Below, one piece after another: positions 45,204 through 53,024 of a DNA stretch of 64,000 nt. The translations under genes were made by a program, and so were the position numbers. This DNA is from Bradyrhizobium sp. JYMT SZCCT0428. GTDB taxonomy: Bacteria > Pseudomonadota > Alphaproteobacteria > Rhizobiales > Xanthobacteraceae. A model generated the notes under the pieces. That model was not told where the DNA came from. It did no database searches and saw only the letters and a list, made by a program, of their open reading frames with translations. Numbering within the stretch: position 1 is the first letter of the stretch; the number at the start of each line of letters is the position of its first letter. The stretch lies in assembly GCF_018131075.1 (NCBI RefSeq), contig NZ_JAFCLS010000018.1:96783-160782 (forward strand). The letters run 5' to 3'.

Positions 45204-45452
45204 ATGGCTCGGGAAAACGACAGGATAGTTGTCGGGACTCGCTTCAAGATGAGTAGGCTAGGTGCTGCTCGATGCCCCGAGCTGGCAAACCTGACCGGAA
45301 TCGTTGTCGAGGTGAGCAATAGCAATACGGGCGTTACCGTGTTGTTCGATGGCGCCAAAAGATCGACTTGCCTGCACCGAGACTTCATATCCTCGGTCTC
45401 GGGTATCAGATCGGGGAGCTATTCGGCTGGCTCTGAAAAAGCGCGTCCCTGA
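45204..45452 (+). CDS. Small genus-specific protein (KOW/SH3-like)
   Basis: 82 residues. The core RIVVGTRFKMSRLG ... LTGIVVEVSNSNTGVTVLF looks like a small beta-barrel of the KOW/SH3 type. I know similar 65-70-residue proteins from Bradyrhizobium; the last ~15 residues here are extra and may result from a late frameshift. A diverged, truncated relative lies at 52752-52931. Confidence 0.6.
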   Translation: MARENDRIVVGTRFKMSRLGAARCPELANLTGIVVEVSNSNTGVTVLFDGAKRSTCLHRDFISSVSGIRSGSYSAGSEKARP

Positions 45453-45702
45453 CCTCGACCGCGGCGATTGGCGTGAAGGCGCCTTTCCCCGGATTCGTCG
45501 AGACCGCAAGGAAACGGGCGGGGCCGACGTTGAACGGCCAGTGAGCACTCACCTGCATTATTGCGGCCGGTAATGGCCCAGTCGAAGGAGCGAACGCCTT
45601 CCAACTGGTCGGGTTGCTGCAATACTTCCGGATGGGAGATGGCGCGAACGACTTTTGCCATCGAAGGCCTGTCCGAGGTCCGCGCCAGCGGGAGCCGGCG
45701 CC

Positions 45703-45831
45703 TTGCTAGGCGCCATCTACACCTGCGAGAGATGTGACCGGGGCGACCCGATGGACCAGGCCGATCTCTGGATTAATGGCCAACTGAACCCGGCGGGCCT
45801 GCTCAAGCAAACAGATCGGCGCCGGCCGTAG
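45703..45831 (+). CDS. Putative Cys-motif mini-protein
   Basis: 42 residues from a TTG start, with GAIYTCERCDRGDP (CxxC) resembling small zinc-binding proteins seen in this genus. GGAG lies 8 bases upstream. Overlaps on the opposite strand a remnant tail at 45803-45850, so one of the two is probably not functional. Confidence 0.3.
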   Translation: MLGAIYTCERCDRGDPMDQADLWINGQLNPAGLLKQTDRRRP

Positions 45832-45850
45832 TAAACTTCACAGGCTGTGG
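45803..45850 (-). pseudogene. C-terminal remnant related to the gene at 51558-51817
   Basis: The minus strand reads VKFTTAGADLFA and a stop, matching VKFTPAGAELFA at the end of the pseudogene at 51558-51817. Upstream coding is lost. A short fragment; identified only through the second copy in this window. Confidence 0.4.
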
Positions 45851-45870
45851 CCGATCTCGACCGGCAGGGC

Positions 45871-46263
45871 TCAATCGAGCACGAGGACACCTAAACCGGT
45901 GAGATTCGGTATACCTTCTCGCATCTCGACGAAGCCCAAGTCCATGAGCGCCGCTAGGTCATTTTCGCTGACGGGCGTCAATTTCGTTCGTTGGGCCCTG
46001 ATATCGCGCATCGCCCAGCGGAGGCGGATCGCGGTGTCAAGGCTAAGTCCTTCCAGCAATGACTTTGCTTGTCCTGCCCGTCTCACCGCATCTTCAGCAT
46101 CGGATGGAGCGTCAACTGCAGGGGCTTGAACAGAAGGCTCCTCTTCGTTTGGTTGGTCAAAGGAAGTTGCCGGCGGGGGCACAATCTGGGTCGAAATTAG
46201 TGGAGGCTCGCGGAATATCTCCGCAAGAACTTTGTCCATCGCCTGAAGTTTATCCGTACTCAT
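45871..46263 (-). CDS. Hypothetical protein
   Basis: 130 residues from ATG 46263 (MSTDKLQAMDKVLAEIF). Acidic, proline-rich middle (about residues 25-60), then a helical C-terminal part with RLRWAMRDIRAQRTKL and ENDLAALMDLGFVEM, which has a winged-helix feel. GAAGG 8 bases upstream. Next to 46318-46632 on the same strand. Family not recognised. Confidence 0.6.
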   Translation of the reverse strand: MSTDKLQAMDKVLAEIFREPPLISTQIVPPPATSFDQPNEEEPSVQAPAVDAPSDAEDAVRRAGQAKSLLEGLSLDTAIRLRWAMRDIRAQRTKLTPVSENDLAALMDLGFVEMREGIPNLTGLGVLVLD

Positions 46264-46317
46264 TTTTTGGGCCTTCACCCCCGGACGGGCCGAATTTGTC
46301 GCGATTGCGGATCCAAA

Positions 46318-46632
46318 TTAGCGCCGGATAGCCGTCTCCAAGAACTCCTGCACGGAGCGCGGCACTTGATCGTACTCGACATATCGCCGGCGCAGCTCGT
46401 CGGCGATATCCATTGTCACGTCCCGCGACCAGCCGTCGGCGGTATTGAACGCTACGATGCGCGCCGGATGTCCACATTGGTCGTTCATAAGGTCTTGGAT
46501 CAGCGTCGCGCGATCGGCACCTGCTTCGTCGGTCTCGCGCCATGCTCGACCTAAACGGGTGCCGAAATCGTCCAGCACCAGGTAGACGTCCCGGTCGGCT
46601 TCTCGCGGCACGATCGACGGTGAGCGACGCAT
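46318..46632 (-). CDS. Conserved Bradyrhizobium-type hypothetical protein
   Basis: 104 residues: YLVLDDFGTRLGRAWRETDE, TLIQDLMNDQ, RIVAFNTADGWSRDV, DIADELRRR. I recognise close relatives as common multi-copy small proteins of Bradyrhizobium. Function unknown. GGGAG 8 bases before ATG 46632. The sequence is intact and well conserved, in contrast to its broken neighbours. Confidence 0.8.
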   Translation of the reverse strand: MRRSPSIVPREADRDVYLVLDDFGTRLGRAWRETDEAGADRATLIQDLMNDQCGHPARIVAFNTADGWSRDVTMDIADELRRRYVEYDQVPRSVQEFLETAIRR

Positions 46633-46933
46633 AACGGAACTCCCGGTCCAGAAGACAATGCCAGCCTGCAGAAGGAGGCACCGAAGCCGTCACTCGAAAC
46701 ACCCATCGGGTCTATTCGTTAACAAGAATATTCGATCCCGTGCGTGGGCCTTTTGGGGTAATCCCCGGACATTCGTGAATCCGGCAACCCGAGCGAGCGC
46801 GCAAGCTTTACGGCGGGTCTAACCGCTCCTTCTTGGGTTCTAACGCGCGGTCGATCGCCGCTTTTCGTCCCGAATGGCGACTCCCTGCGCGCTTCCAGCA
46901 ACATGGGCCGGATCTATCAGGGCTTAACATCCG
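46633..46933. other. Intergenic stretch, nothing recognised
   Basis: About 300 bases. One frame is open on the minus strand (46719-46904) but has no recognisable content or ribosome site. No repeat seen. Confidence 0.4.
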
Positions 46934-47585
46934 CTAGAGGTTGCGCAGGATCTCTCGTCCTCCGAGCAGCGCTTGCACCAGCTCGACATTGCCGTTGGGG
47001 CAAGTCATGCCACCGTCGGCGTCGAAGAACTCCGCCTTGAACTCGGGCCGAACTTCCGCGATCCAGGAACTGACCGGCAGCGCGACCTCGACGTGCTCGG
47101 CGTCTTTCCAGCCGCGTGCTTCGGCGTTCCCGCGCACGATCGTCGTGTGATCATCAATGACGAAGTGCGTGGACGTTCCGGCCGACTTCGATAAAGCCGT
47201 GATTGTAGGTCGAGCTCAGTAGACCATCGATCCGCGCATCCCCCGCGATCCTGATGTCGGCGCTGCTCGCGACCAGGTTCTTGCAGCGCAGGTCGCGACC
47301 GACGGCAAGGAAGCAGGCCGGCGTATCGATCTCCCAGTTGAAGATGGTGCCGCCAACGATCAAATCCTTCTCGGCCCAGATGCCCGCGACGCCATTCCAA
47401 AAAAGCGCATCAAGGTCGAGGTCACCCTCGATGATGGCGTCCCCGGCATAGTGCCGGATAGCGCGGCCGTCGTCGTCATAGTCGTGGAACGAAAAATGGT
47501 TTTCCAGTCCCAACCGGTCAACCACGTCGGCGATCGCAATCGTCTCGAACGGCGAATTTGGCAAGTTTACTCTCCCATCGGCCAC
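46934..47585 (-). pseudogene. Beta-repeat (bactofilin-like) protein gene, one frameshift
   Basis: The first part runs from the GTG at 47585 (GGAGG five bases before) through DLDALFWNGVAGIWAEKDL, IFNWEIDTPACFLAVGRDLR and STYNHGFIEVGRNVHA. One extra base near 47171 shifts the frame; the other frame continues FVIDDHTTIVRGNAEARGW and EVRPEFKAEFFDADGG to a stop at 46934. The total, 652 bases, is one more than a multiple of three. The alternating beta pattern resembles bactofilin/polymer-forming proteins. A single clean lesion. Confidence 0.75.
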
Positions 47586-47764
47586 GAAGACCTCCGGGAT
47601 GAGTGACGAGTGAAGGCTGGCAGGTTCAAATGTGAACACCGTCCGGGTGCTCGTCGACGGCTGCACGCCTTGTCGCGTCGCCGAAATTGTGAATCGCGTC
47701 CGGGCAAACAAATCCGTGCCGGCCGGCGACGCCAGGAGGTCGGCGACGTCTCATGACCAAGCGA

Positions 47765-47835
47765 GAAGAAACGGCCCCAGCCTCGGGGTTAGGACGCTGA
47801 GGCCGTTTCCATATGTCCGGTATCCTCCAGACGGA
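47765..47835 (-). ncRNA. Candidate small RNA, copy 1
   Basis: The unit ends in a hairpin, AACGGCCTCAGC ... GCTGGGGCCGTT on the minus strand (47769-47808), followed by T-rich TTTCTTCT. A GGAAC-N18-TT promoter (47842-47866) would start a transcript near 47835, about 70 nt long. Conserved with copy 2 at 49604-49681 in both promoter and the GTCTGGAGGATACCGGACAT segment. RNA nature is inferred. Confidence 0.45.
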
Positions 47836-47841
47836 ACGTTC

Positions 47842-47866
47842 AACGCCGCTCATTACCACTTGTTCC
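47842..47866 (-). promoter_or_regulatory. EcfG-like (general stress sigma) promoter
   Basis: On the minus strand GGAAC, 16 bases, CGTT: an exact match to the consensus used by EcfG/RpoE2-type sigma factors in alphaproteobacteria. The copy at 49688-49712 has GGAAC-N18-TT with CCTT. Confidence 0.5.
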
Positions 47867-47924
47867 CGACTTCTGGAACTTAACAGGGTTCTCGCTGTTG
47901 TGTGCAGGGCAACAGTGGGCGCGG

Positions 47925-48236
47925 ATGATGAAATGGATGCTTGTGGTCCTGGTCGGCGGCATCACGCCCGTGAATACAAACCTGGTGTTTGAGAAGTTCT
48001 CCGAGTGTCTCGCCGCGGAAGAACAGATGCGCAAGCACTATGCTGATGCATTCGAGGCCTGGGATCGAGGGGCTGCCGTCACCTTCGAGCGACGGCGCGA
48101 GTACGCCAGAGCGCGTGATCTGCAGGCCAAACGGCTGCTAAGCAATGTCGGCACCTGTGTGCCCCACGGGACTGGCGAGCCCCAGCCCGCGCCGCCACAA
48201 ACGTCGACGACGCCTCCGGCCAGCCCCCGAAGCTAG
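47925..48236 (+). CDS. Conserved small protein with hydrophobic N-terminus
   Basis: 103 residues, MMKWMLVVLVGGITPVNTNL, then FEKFSECLAAEEQMRKHYAD and RREYARARDLQAKRLL, ending in a Pro/Thr-rich tail. Two cysteines (ECLAAE and GTCVP). Known as a multi-copy Bradyrhizobium family of unknown function, possibly exported or membrane anchored. Starts with ATGATG; upstream site weak. Confidence 0.75.
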   Translation: MMKWMLVVLVGGITPVNTNLVFEKFSECLAAEEQMRKHYADAFEAWDRGAAVTFERRREYARARDLQAKRLLSNVGTCVPHGTGEPQPAPPQTSTTPPASPRS

Positions 48237-48305
48237 CGTTTTTCGTCATCCGGATAGGATCCGGAGAAAATGACGTTGCCGCGCAGCGGCGGAAGAATCG
48301 TTACG

Positions 48306-48331
48306 AAAAAGGGGGCCCAGGATGGACCCCC
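48306..48331 (-). terminator. Intrinsic terminator of the PRC-barrel gene
   Basis: On the minus strand GGGGGTCC-ATCCT-GGGCCCCC followed by TTTTT, just after the stop at 48344. Confidence 0.8.
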
Positions 48332-48343
48332 TCACTTTCGAGC

Positions 48344-48889
48344 TTAGTTGTAATCCGAATATTTGAACTGCGGCATCGCCTTGAGCTGCTCCTTGGTGCC
48401 GCTCATCACGGCATGATCGGGTACCCAATCATTGGCGCCGGCTGTGCGCGCGGGGGCCGTGTTCGCCGGGGCTGTGGCCGTGCCGGTCGTGCTATCACGC
48501 GGCGTCGCCGGAGCGGTTGTCGTCGCCGGAGCGGTTGAGGCGGTGCGGGCGGGCTCTTCCATAAACTTCAACTTGTCCATGGAAACGGCGATGTCGTGCT
48601 CGCCCATTCCCAGGAAGCCGCCGACGCCGATAACGACGGCACTGACCTTGCCGTTCTTGTCCAGGATGATTTCGTTGACATCACCCAGCTTCTCATTGGC
48701 TTCATTGTAGACGTCGAGGCCCATGAGTTTCGACGCGCGCCAGTTTCCCTTCAGCATCATCTTGTTGGAAGCCGCCGGGCTGGTGGTTGCGGCCGGGGCA
48801 GCGCGATCAGCGGGCTGGGCGGTCTGGGCATAGGCCGGGGCGCTAATTACGGCAACGCTCAAGAGAGCGGCAGTGACGAGGGTCTTCAT
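48344..48889 (-). CDS. Secreted PRC-barrel domain protein
   Basis: 181 residues with a signal peptide (VTAALLSVAVISAPAYAQ). PRC-barrel core: NWRASKLMGLDVYNEANEK, DVNEIILDKNGKVSAVVIGV, GGFLGMGEHDIAV. A Thr/Ala/Pro-rich linker (~residues 115-150) precedes a short conserved end (MSGTKEQLKAMPQFKYSD). GGAGGATGAA precedes the start. Secreted PRC-barrel proteins of this type are common in rhizobia; role unclear. Confidence 0.88.
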   Translation of the reverse strand: MKTLVTAALLSVAVISAPAYAQTAQPADRAAPAATTSPAASNKMMLKGNWRASKLMGLDVYNEANEKLGDVNEIILDKNGKVSAVVIGVGGFLGMGEHDIAVSMDKLKFMEEPARTASTAPATTTAPATPRDSTTGTATAPANTAPARTAGANDWVPDHAVMSGTKEQLKAMPQFKYSDYN

Positions 48890-49042
48890 TTCATCCTCCA
48901 GTGTTAAAACAGTTCTTGGAGAACAGAACAGAAGATCAAATGTTCCAGAGAGCCGTAGCCCACCGCACACGATGAGGGGGACAGTCGCCGCGCAGCCGCT
49001 TGCGCACTAGACCGGGAACAAGGGGCAATTGGGGAAGTTAGT

Positions 49043-49064
49043 CCCTGCGGTCGGCAGGGTTTTT
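49043..49064 (+). terminator. Intrinsic terminator hairpin
   Basis: CCCTGC-GGTCG-GCAGGG followed by TTTTTC. No plus-strand gene lies immediately before it (the PRC gene is divergent), so it may end a short transcript; a GGAAC-N18-TT sequence begins at 49015. Confidence 0.6.
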
Positions 49065-49279
49065 CTTTGCTGTTTTTGATTTGCGGCGGCCCATTCAAAA
49101 TCAGTAGCCACGAAACGATTGGTACCGCACTTGTTTGCGTTCATTACCAACCGATGGAATGGCAGCACCCAGCGTGCAGCTTTCGTCTGATCCGAATGCC
49201 AGGAACTTATCCTCACTTCTTCGCTTTTCCCTGCACGGTATCGTTCAGCCTTTTGACCTGTGGCGGCAGGATGTCGGCG

Positions 49280-49522
49280 ATGGAGAGCACTTTAGTCAGG
49301 CGCGACCAGTTCAATATCACTCCGCAAGGCATCGTCCATAAGCCGACCGACGCAGCCTTCACGCCATATCCGGGCGATCCCTTTTCGGGAATCGAACGCT
49401 CAGGTCAACTCGCAAACAAACATCCGAATGGAAGTGGCTTCAGGGCCGAGGACGTCAGGCGGATGATGCGCGAGCTTTGGGCCGAATACGTCACGAGCAA
49501 TCCGCAACTGTTTAACCTGTGA
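49280..49522 (+). CDS. Conserved small protein of Bradyrhizobium type
   Basis: 80 residues: FNITPQGIVHKPTDAAFTPY, PGDPFSGIERSGQLANKHPN, RMMRELWAEYVTSNPQLF. I recognise this as a common multi-copy small protein in the genus. Function unknown. ATG 49271 in frame is an alternative start. Confidence 0.75.
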   Translation: MESTLVRRDQFNITPQGIVHKPTDAAFTPYPGDPFSGIERSGQLANKHPNGSGFRAEDVRRMMRELWAEYVTSNPQLFNL

Positions 49523-49603
49523 GACGTCCGCGGGCCGGGAGGGATCGAGGTCGTCGAGGCGGCGAGCTGACGACAACGTTGGTCGCTGCTGCAGCGTAAT
49601 CTT

Positions 49604-49681
49604 GAAAAAGAACGGCCTCAGCGCGCGGGGGGAAGCGCGCTGAGGCCGTTTAGGGGTTCTATGTCCGTATCCTTCAGACGC
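49604..49681 (-). ncRNA. Candidate small RNA, copy 2
   Basis: On the minus strand AACGGCCTCAGCGCGC-8 nt-GCGCGCTGAGGCCGTT (49611-49650), a perfect 16-bp stem followed by CTTTTTC, is a strong terminator. GGAAC-N18-TT (49688-49712) lies ~40 bases upstream, giving a ~75-nt transcript. Shares GTCTGAAGGATACGGACAT and the promoter with copy 1. Confidence 0.5.
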
Positions 49682-49935
49682 GGGGATAAGGTCAAACATT
49701 GCCACTTGTTCCCGAACGTGGCCGGAAAAGTTTGCAGTGTCCTGATGAGCCGAAGCAGCACTTTCAGCCACTTGAGCCATTCCTGTAAAGTTTCGCGCCC
49801 GAAACAAAATATAAGACTGGCTATCCCCCGGACCGAGGCGCACGCTCAACGTTCGCAGCCCGTCTTGCGGCGTTTTATCTGTGAGGAGAACGCCTGGTAG
49901 CGCTCCCGCCTTCCTCCGATCGAAAGGAGAGCGTC

Positions 49936-50163
49936 ATGAAAACAGGGCGTCGTTTCAGATACTCAGAATCACCAACAGAGCGCCTTCTCGAAGAAGCGCA
50001 AAATCTGCGAGACGCGGCGATGATCCTGCCTCATGGACCGCTCCGCGACGCGGCCCTGAGAAAGGCGCGGCAGACCGAAGCGGCGGCCCATATGGACGGC
50101 TGGCTCAACTCGCCCAGGATCGATGCCAAGGCGCTGGAGGGCATCGATGCTCATGCAGCGTAG
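49936..50163 (+). CDS. Conserved small basic protein
   Basis: 75 residues: RRFRYSESPTERLLEEAQNL, LPHGPLRDAALRKARQTEAA, HMDGWLNSP. I recognise it as a common Bradyrhizobium small protein. GAAAGGAGAG 5 bases before the ATG. Its end overlaps the start of a terminase fragment. Confidence 0.8.
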   Translation: MKTGRRFRYSESPTERLLEEAQNLRDAAMILPHGPLRDAALRKARQTEAAAHMDGWLNSPRIDAKALEGIDAHAA

Positions 50164-50395
50164 GTCCATCTTCGGGCAACTGCGAGACACCCTCGCCAAT
50201 GATTGGATAGTGAAGGCGCGCCCGTCGCAACTGGCACCGCCTGGCGACTGGTCAATCTGGTTGCTGCTCGCCGGTCGCGGTTTTGGCAAGACACGCGCCG
50301 GCATCGGCTGGGTGCGGTCGCTGTATCTCGCCGGGTGCGGTCGCATCGCACTGATAGCACCGACCGCGGCGGACGCACGGGACCGAAGTTCTTGA
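50153..50395 (+). pseudogene. Phage terminase large subunit, N-terminal fragment
   Basis: IFGQLRDTLANDWIVKARPS and WSIWLLLAGRGFGKTRAG give the terminase Walker A region (GRGFGKT) and then IALIAPTAADARD, the typical N-terminal ATPase motifs of terminase large subunits (gene transfer agent or lambdoid-like). It stops at ~80 of the usual 420-550 residues. No Walker B or nuclease domain follows. A remnant of a prophage or gene transfer agent cluster. Confidence 0.75.
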
Positions 50396-50702
50396 GGTGT
50401 TGGAAATTATTCACGCTCACGGGCCTCAAGCCGGCTTCAATTTTGATAGATCATAGACAGCCGCGCGCCGGCGCGGGTAGGGCTTTGACCCCCAGTGATG
50501 CTCTTTGGCGTTTGGATTGAACTGCCGCGCCTCGTGGCGGTGCACATGACGGCCATTCGCGCCAGGAACACCTAGGCAGGATCGCGCTACCGCGTCTTCG
50601 ATCCGTGACCGAGGTCACAGCGATCTGCGAAGCAATCTGACATTTCGTTCTCGATCAATGGAACAGACCCACCGTGGAGCTGTAGGAGAGGAGCGGCCGA
50701 AA

Positions 50703-50891
50703 ATGGACATTATCGCCCGAAAGAATGAAATCGCTCTAGAGAACAAATCGCCGCACGGCAATGGCGACATGGCGGTCTTGCGAGACGATGAGCTTGATGC
50801 CGTTACCGGCGGAGTCGGCAAGACCATTGGAGCAAAAGCCAAAATTATAGACGGCCGGTTTAGTACATCACCCTTGGTTTGCCCGCATTGA
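50703..50891 (+). CDS. Double-glycine leader peptide protein (bacteriocin-like)
   Basis: 62 residues. The leader ends MAVLRDDELDAVTGG, the ELxxVxGG-type motif cut by C39 peptidase-containing ABC transporters; the short remainder (VGKTIGAKAKIIDG ...) is small and basic and ends near a Cys (LVCPH). GGAGAGGAG 10 bases upstream. No transporter or modification gene is in the window. Similar leaders occur on many small Bradyrhizobium proteins of unknown function. Confidence 0.65.
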   Translation: MDIIARKNEIALENKSPHGNGDMAVLRDDELDAVTGGVGKTIGAKAKIIDGRFSTSPLVCPH

Positions 50892-51107
50892 GCGCATCGC
50901 CGATGGCGGGCGAGGGGTGCGCTGGCCCATGAAAACCGAGCATGCGCATGTTCTAGCCTTGCACGCGATCTGATGCGCATTCTTGCGCGCCCGCGGGCCG
51001 GGACGTTTTCGCGTGCGCATGCCGGATCGAAACAACCGCGCGCGGTGAAGCCCAATTCTACAAGCCGGCGGAAGCCGGCGGATGGCGCTGAGGGATTCTG
51101 GCGCGGA

Positions 51108-51233
51108 GGTACTCCAAAGTAGCTCTGAACGATCAACCCACTTACGGTAATTTGGCTCGCCGTTGGTCGCTTTTTCGCGTTGCCCGCGGGTTGGAATGAA
51201 CGGCCCCAGCGCGGCCTCCCGCCCTTGCTGGGA
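51108..51233 (+). repeat. Repeat unit R, copy 1
   Basis: GCGGAGGTACTCCAAAGTAG at the left end, then a diverged middle and ACGGCCCCAGC ... GCTGGGACCGC at the right end. Copy 2 is 53025-53158. The unit ends just before a ribosome site and small gene. Confidence 0.75.
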
Positions 51234-51253
51234 CCGCTCCTGAAAGGAGCATG

Positions 51254-51514
51254 ATGACTGACGGGCAACGTTTCAAACCAATCGACCCGCTAGACAAAGA
51301 CCTCCTGAAGGAGGCTGAGCGTCGCTGGAGAGAGGCCCGACGCACCCTGCCTGGAGTGATGGAACGCGACAGGCTGACTTGCAGAGCGCTTGCAAAACCG
51401 GCCTCCCACATCAACGGGAAGCAAAAGCATAAGGCCGCGCGCGTTTCGGTCGAGCACACATCCTTTCGGGTATTGCCGAGGTGGCAGTTGGGAATCGATG
51501 AGACGGCGCGTTAG
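51254..51514 (+). CDS. Hypothetical small protein
   Basis: 86 residues. The first half is helical and charged (PLDKDLLKEAERRWREARRT); the second half has mixed composition and may be out of the original frame. AAAGGAG lies close to two adjacent ATGs. Not recognised. Confidence 0.4.
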   Translation: MTDGQRFKPIDPLDKDLLKEAERRWREARRTLPGVMERDRLTCRALAKPASHINGKQKHKAARVSVEHTSFRVLPRWQLGIDETAR

Positions 51515-51557
51515 CCCATTGACCCCGCGCAAGGCGAGCTGAAGCCGCCACAACCGA

Positions 51558-51817
51558 TCAAGCGAACAGCTCCGCGCCGGCCGGCGTGAATTTCACGAAG
51601 GTTCCGGACTCGTGCAGCAACAGCCAGCCGCGGGATATCGCAGATCAAGCCCAGCTTTGTATTCGGCCGGGGTGGCGCGCTCCTGGTACAGCATCGGCGC
51701 GTTTATCTTCTCGATGTAGATCTTTCCGTCTACCGGCTCGGTCGCGTTGGCGATCTCCAGCAGCTTGCGCGCAGCCTTTTCAGGATCGGAATAGGGGCGG
51801 TCGGTGCTGAACTTCAT
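51558..51817 (-). pseudogene. Small genus-specific gene with frameshift
   Basis: The ATG at 51817 overlaps the stop of the upstream gene (ATGA). It reads DPEKAARKLLEIANATEP, KIYIEKINAPMLYQERATPA, EYKAGLD; in another frame it continues ISRGWLLLHESGTFVKFTPA to a stop at 51558. The two halves together match a conserved ~86-residue Bradyrhizobium protein, so one indel near 51645 breaks it. A remnant of a second copy lies at 45803. Confidence 0.75.
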
Positions 51818-52232
51818 GCTTGCTGCGAATCCATATGCGCTTCGTGAACGTGACGGTCGGTTACCGCTATATCGATCGCCGCGCCACAGAAACAGCGCGC
51901 CCGTCCACGACTCAATTGAGTCGGCAGCGGCAGGCCCGCGTCATGCATGGCGTCTTTCCATGCCGTCCAGGCGCGCTGGCGCCGGTACTCGACGAAGTCG
52001 GCTTCCGTGCACCGCGGCAGATAGTCCGTCCACGCCCGGTTCGAAGCCGGCTCTCGCTTCGTCGAAGCTTGGCGTGTAGCCGCTGCGGGAACGACCGCGA
52101 TGTGATGCCGGGTAGAAGCCGACGTCCCATCAGGCCGGACTGGATCGCGATCGTGCCTACCTGAACGTCACCGTAAAAGACGTGCCAGCAGTCGGAGCGT
52201 TCGGGGTGAGGGCGGCGGGTGAGGGCGGACAT
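51814..52232 (-). pseudogene. Conserved small gene with two frameshifts
   Basis: MSALTRRPHPERSDCWHVFY and VGTIAIQSG in frame 1; GFYPASHRGRSRSGYTPSFD and EARAGFE in frame 2; RAWTDYLPRCTEADFVEYRR, WKDAMHDAGLPLP and CFCGAAIDIAV in frame 3. In order they match a widespread Bradyrhizobium family (a ~130-residue protein with a late CxC). Total 419 bases. Confidence 0.75.
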
Positions 52233-52325
52233 GCCCCCATTGAAGCGCGCTCGCGGCGTCTAGGCAAACGATCCCAGCGCTTGGGTTCGTAACTGCCGCG
52301 GCATACTCGGGATTGCGCTGTATCT

Positions 52326-52520
52326 TCAGCCGGAGCTGGACAAGCCGAACTGCTTTGCTCGTTTTCTGTACCGCCGTTGCAATCGAGCATAGACAGCTTG
52401 GCGTGTTCGATTCAGTTCAACAGCTATCTCGGCGGCTTCCTTTCCGGCATCGAGAAGCTCATCAAGCTTCTGCTCCTCTTCGGAGGTCCAACGCCGTCTC
52501 GCTGGACTCGGAGCTGTCAT
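52326..52520 (-). CDS. SANT/GcrA-like mini helix-turn-helix protein
   Basis: 64 residues: RRRWTSEEEQKLDELLDAGK, AAEIAVELNRTRQAVYARL. The WTxEEExxL and tri-helical pattern is that of SANT/Myb-like or GcrA-type DNA-binding domains. Start overlaps the stop of the preceding broken gene (ATGA). One of at least five related genes between 52.3 and 57 kb. Confidence 0.75.
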   Translation of the reverse strand: MTAPSPARRRWTSEEEQKLDELLDAGKEAAEIAVELNRTRQAVYARLQRRYRKRAKQFGLSSSG

Positions 52521-52740
52521 TTCTTCGCCTTGGGTTGGGCTTTTGTGGGCGGTGGCGCTGCAGCCTCGCGCCCCAGCCGCTCGGCCTTGAGACGCTCGCG
52601 GTTTTTGAGAACGCCTTTTGCGCGATCTCGTGCTCGGTCATTGCCTTTTCGGCGTCGACTTGGCGGAATGCCTTACGCGCTTCGCGCTCGGCTTTGCTGA
52701 TCGGCTTCTGTGGTTCAGCTTTGCCCGGTGTCTTAGTCAT
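52517..52740 (-). pseudogene. Small charged gene with one-base deletion
   Basis: ISKAEREARKAFRQVDAEKA, then after a one-base shift near 52630 the expected KNRERLKAERLGREAA and TKAQPKAKK follow and stop at 52517. The joined sequence matches a common small Bradyrhizobium protein. 224 bases, one short of a multiple of three. Confidence 0.75.
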
Positions 52741-52751
52741 TTCTTAGCCCT

Positions 52752-52931
52752 TCAGCCAAGATCTCGACAAGCCGCAGTTTTCGGCAACCAGAGCGAGCAA
52801 GCAAGCGACAAGAAAACCTCGACAACGATCCCAGTCTTTCCGGCTAGCGATCGCAATCGAGCGGCTCCGAGTTCACTGATCTTGAAGCGAGCGCCGACGA
52901 CTAGTCTGTTAAATTCTTCCACGTCACTCAC
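52752..52931 (-). CDS. Truncated relative of the KOW/SH3-like gene at 45204
   Basis: 59 residues from a GTG start: FNRLVVGARFKISELGAARL, then SLAGKTGIVVEV, after which the similarity to the gene at 45204 is lost. GGAG 8 bases upstream. Either a shortened functional paralogue or a broken copy. Confidence 0.5.
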   Translation of the reverse strand: MSDVEEFNRLVVGARFKISELGAARLRSLAGKTGIVVEVFLSLACSLWLPKTAACRDLG

Positions 52932-53024
52932 AATTTTACTCCACGGTAAAAAACAGACTTAGAATGAAATTTTTAAACTAATGTCCCGGCCCAGCTGTTC
53001 CAAACGGACGGCTTGTTTACGAAG

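Noticed and set aside
49015..49039. GGAAC-N18-TT promoter-like sequence on the plus strand
   Set aside because: A terminator hairpin follows within a few bases of the predicted start, so a useful transcript is unlikely.
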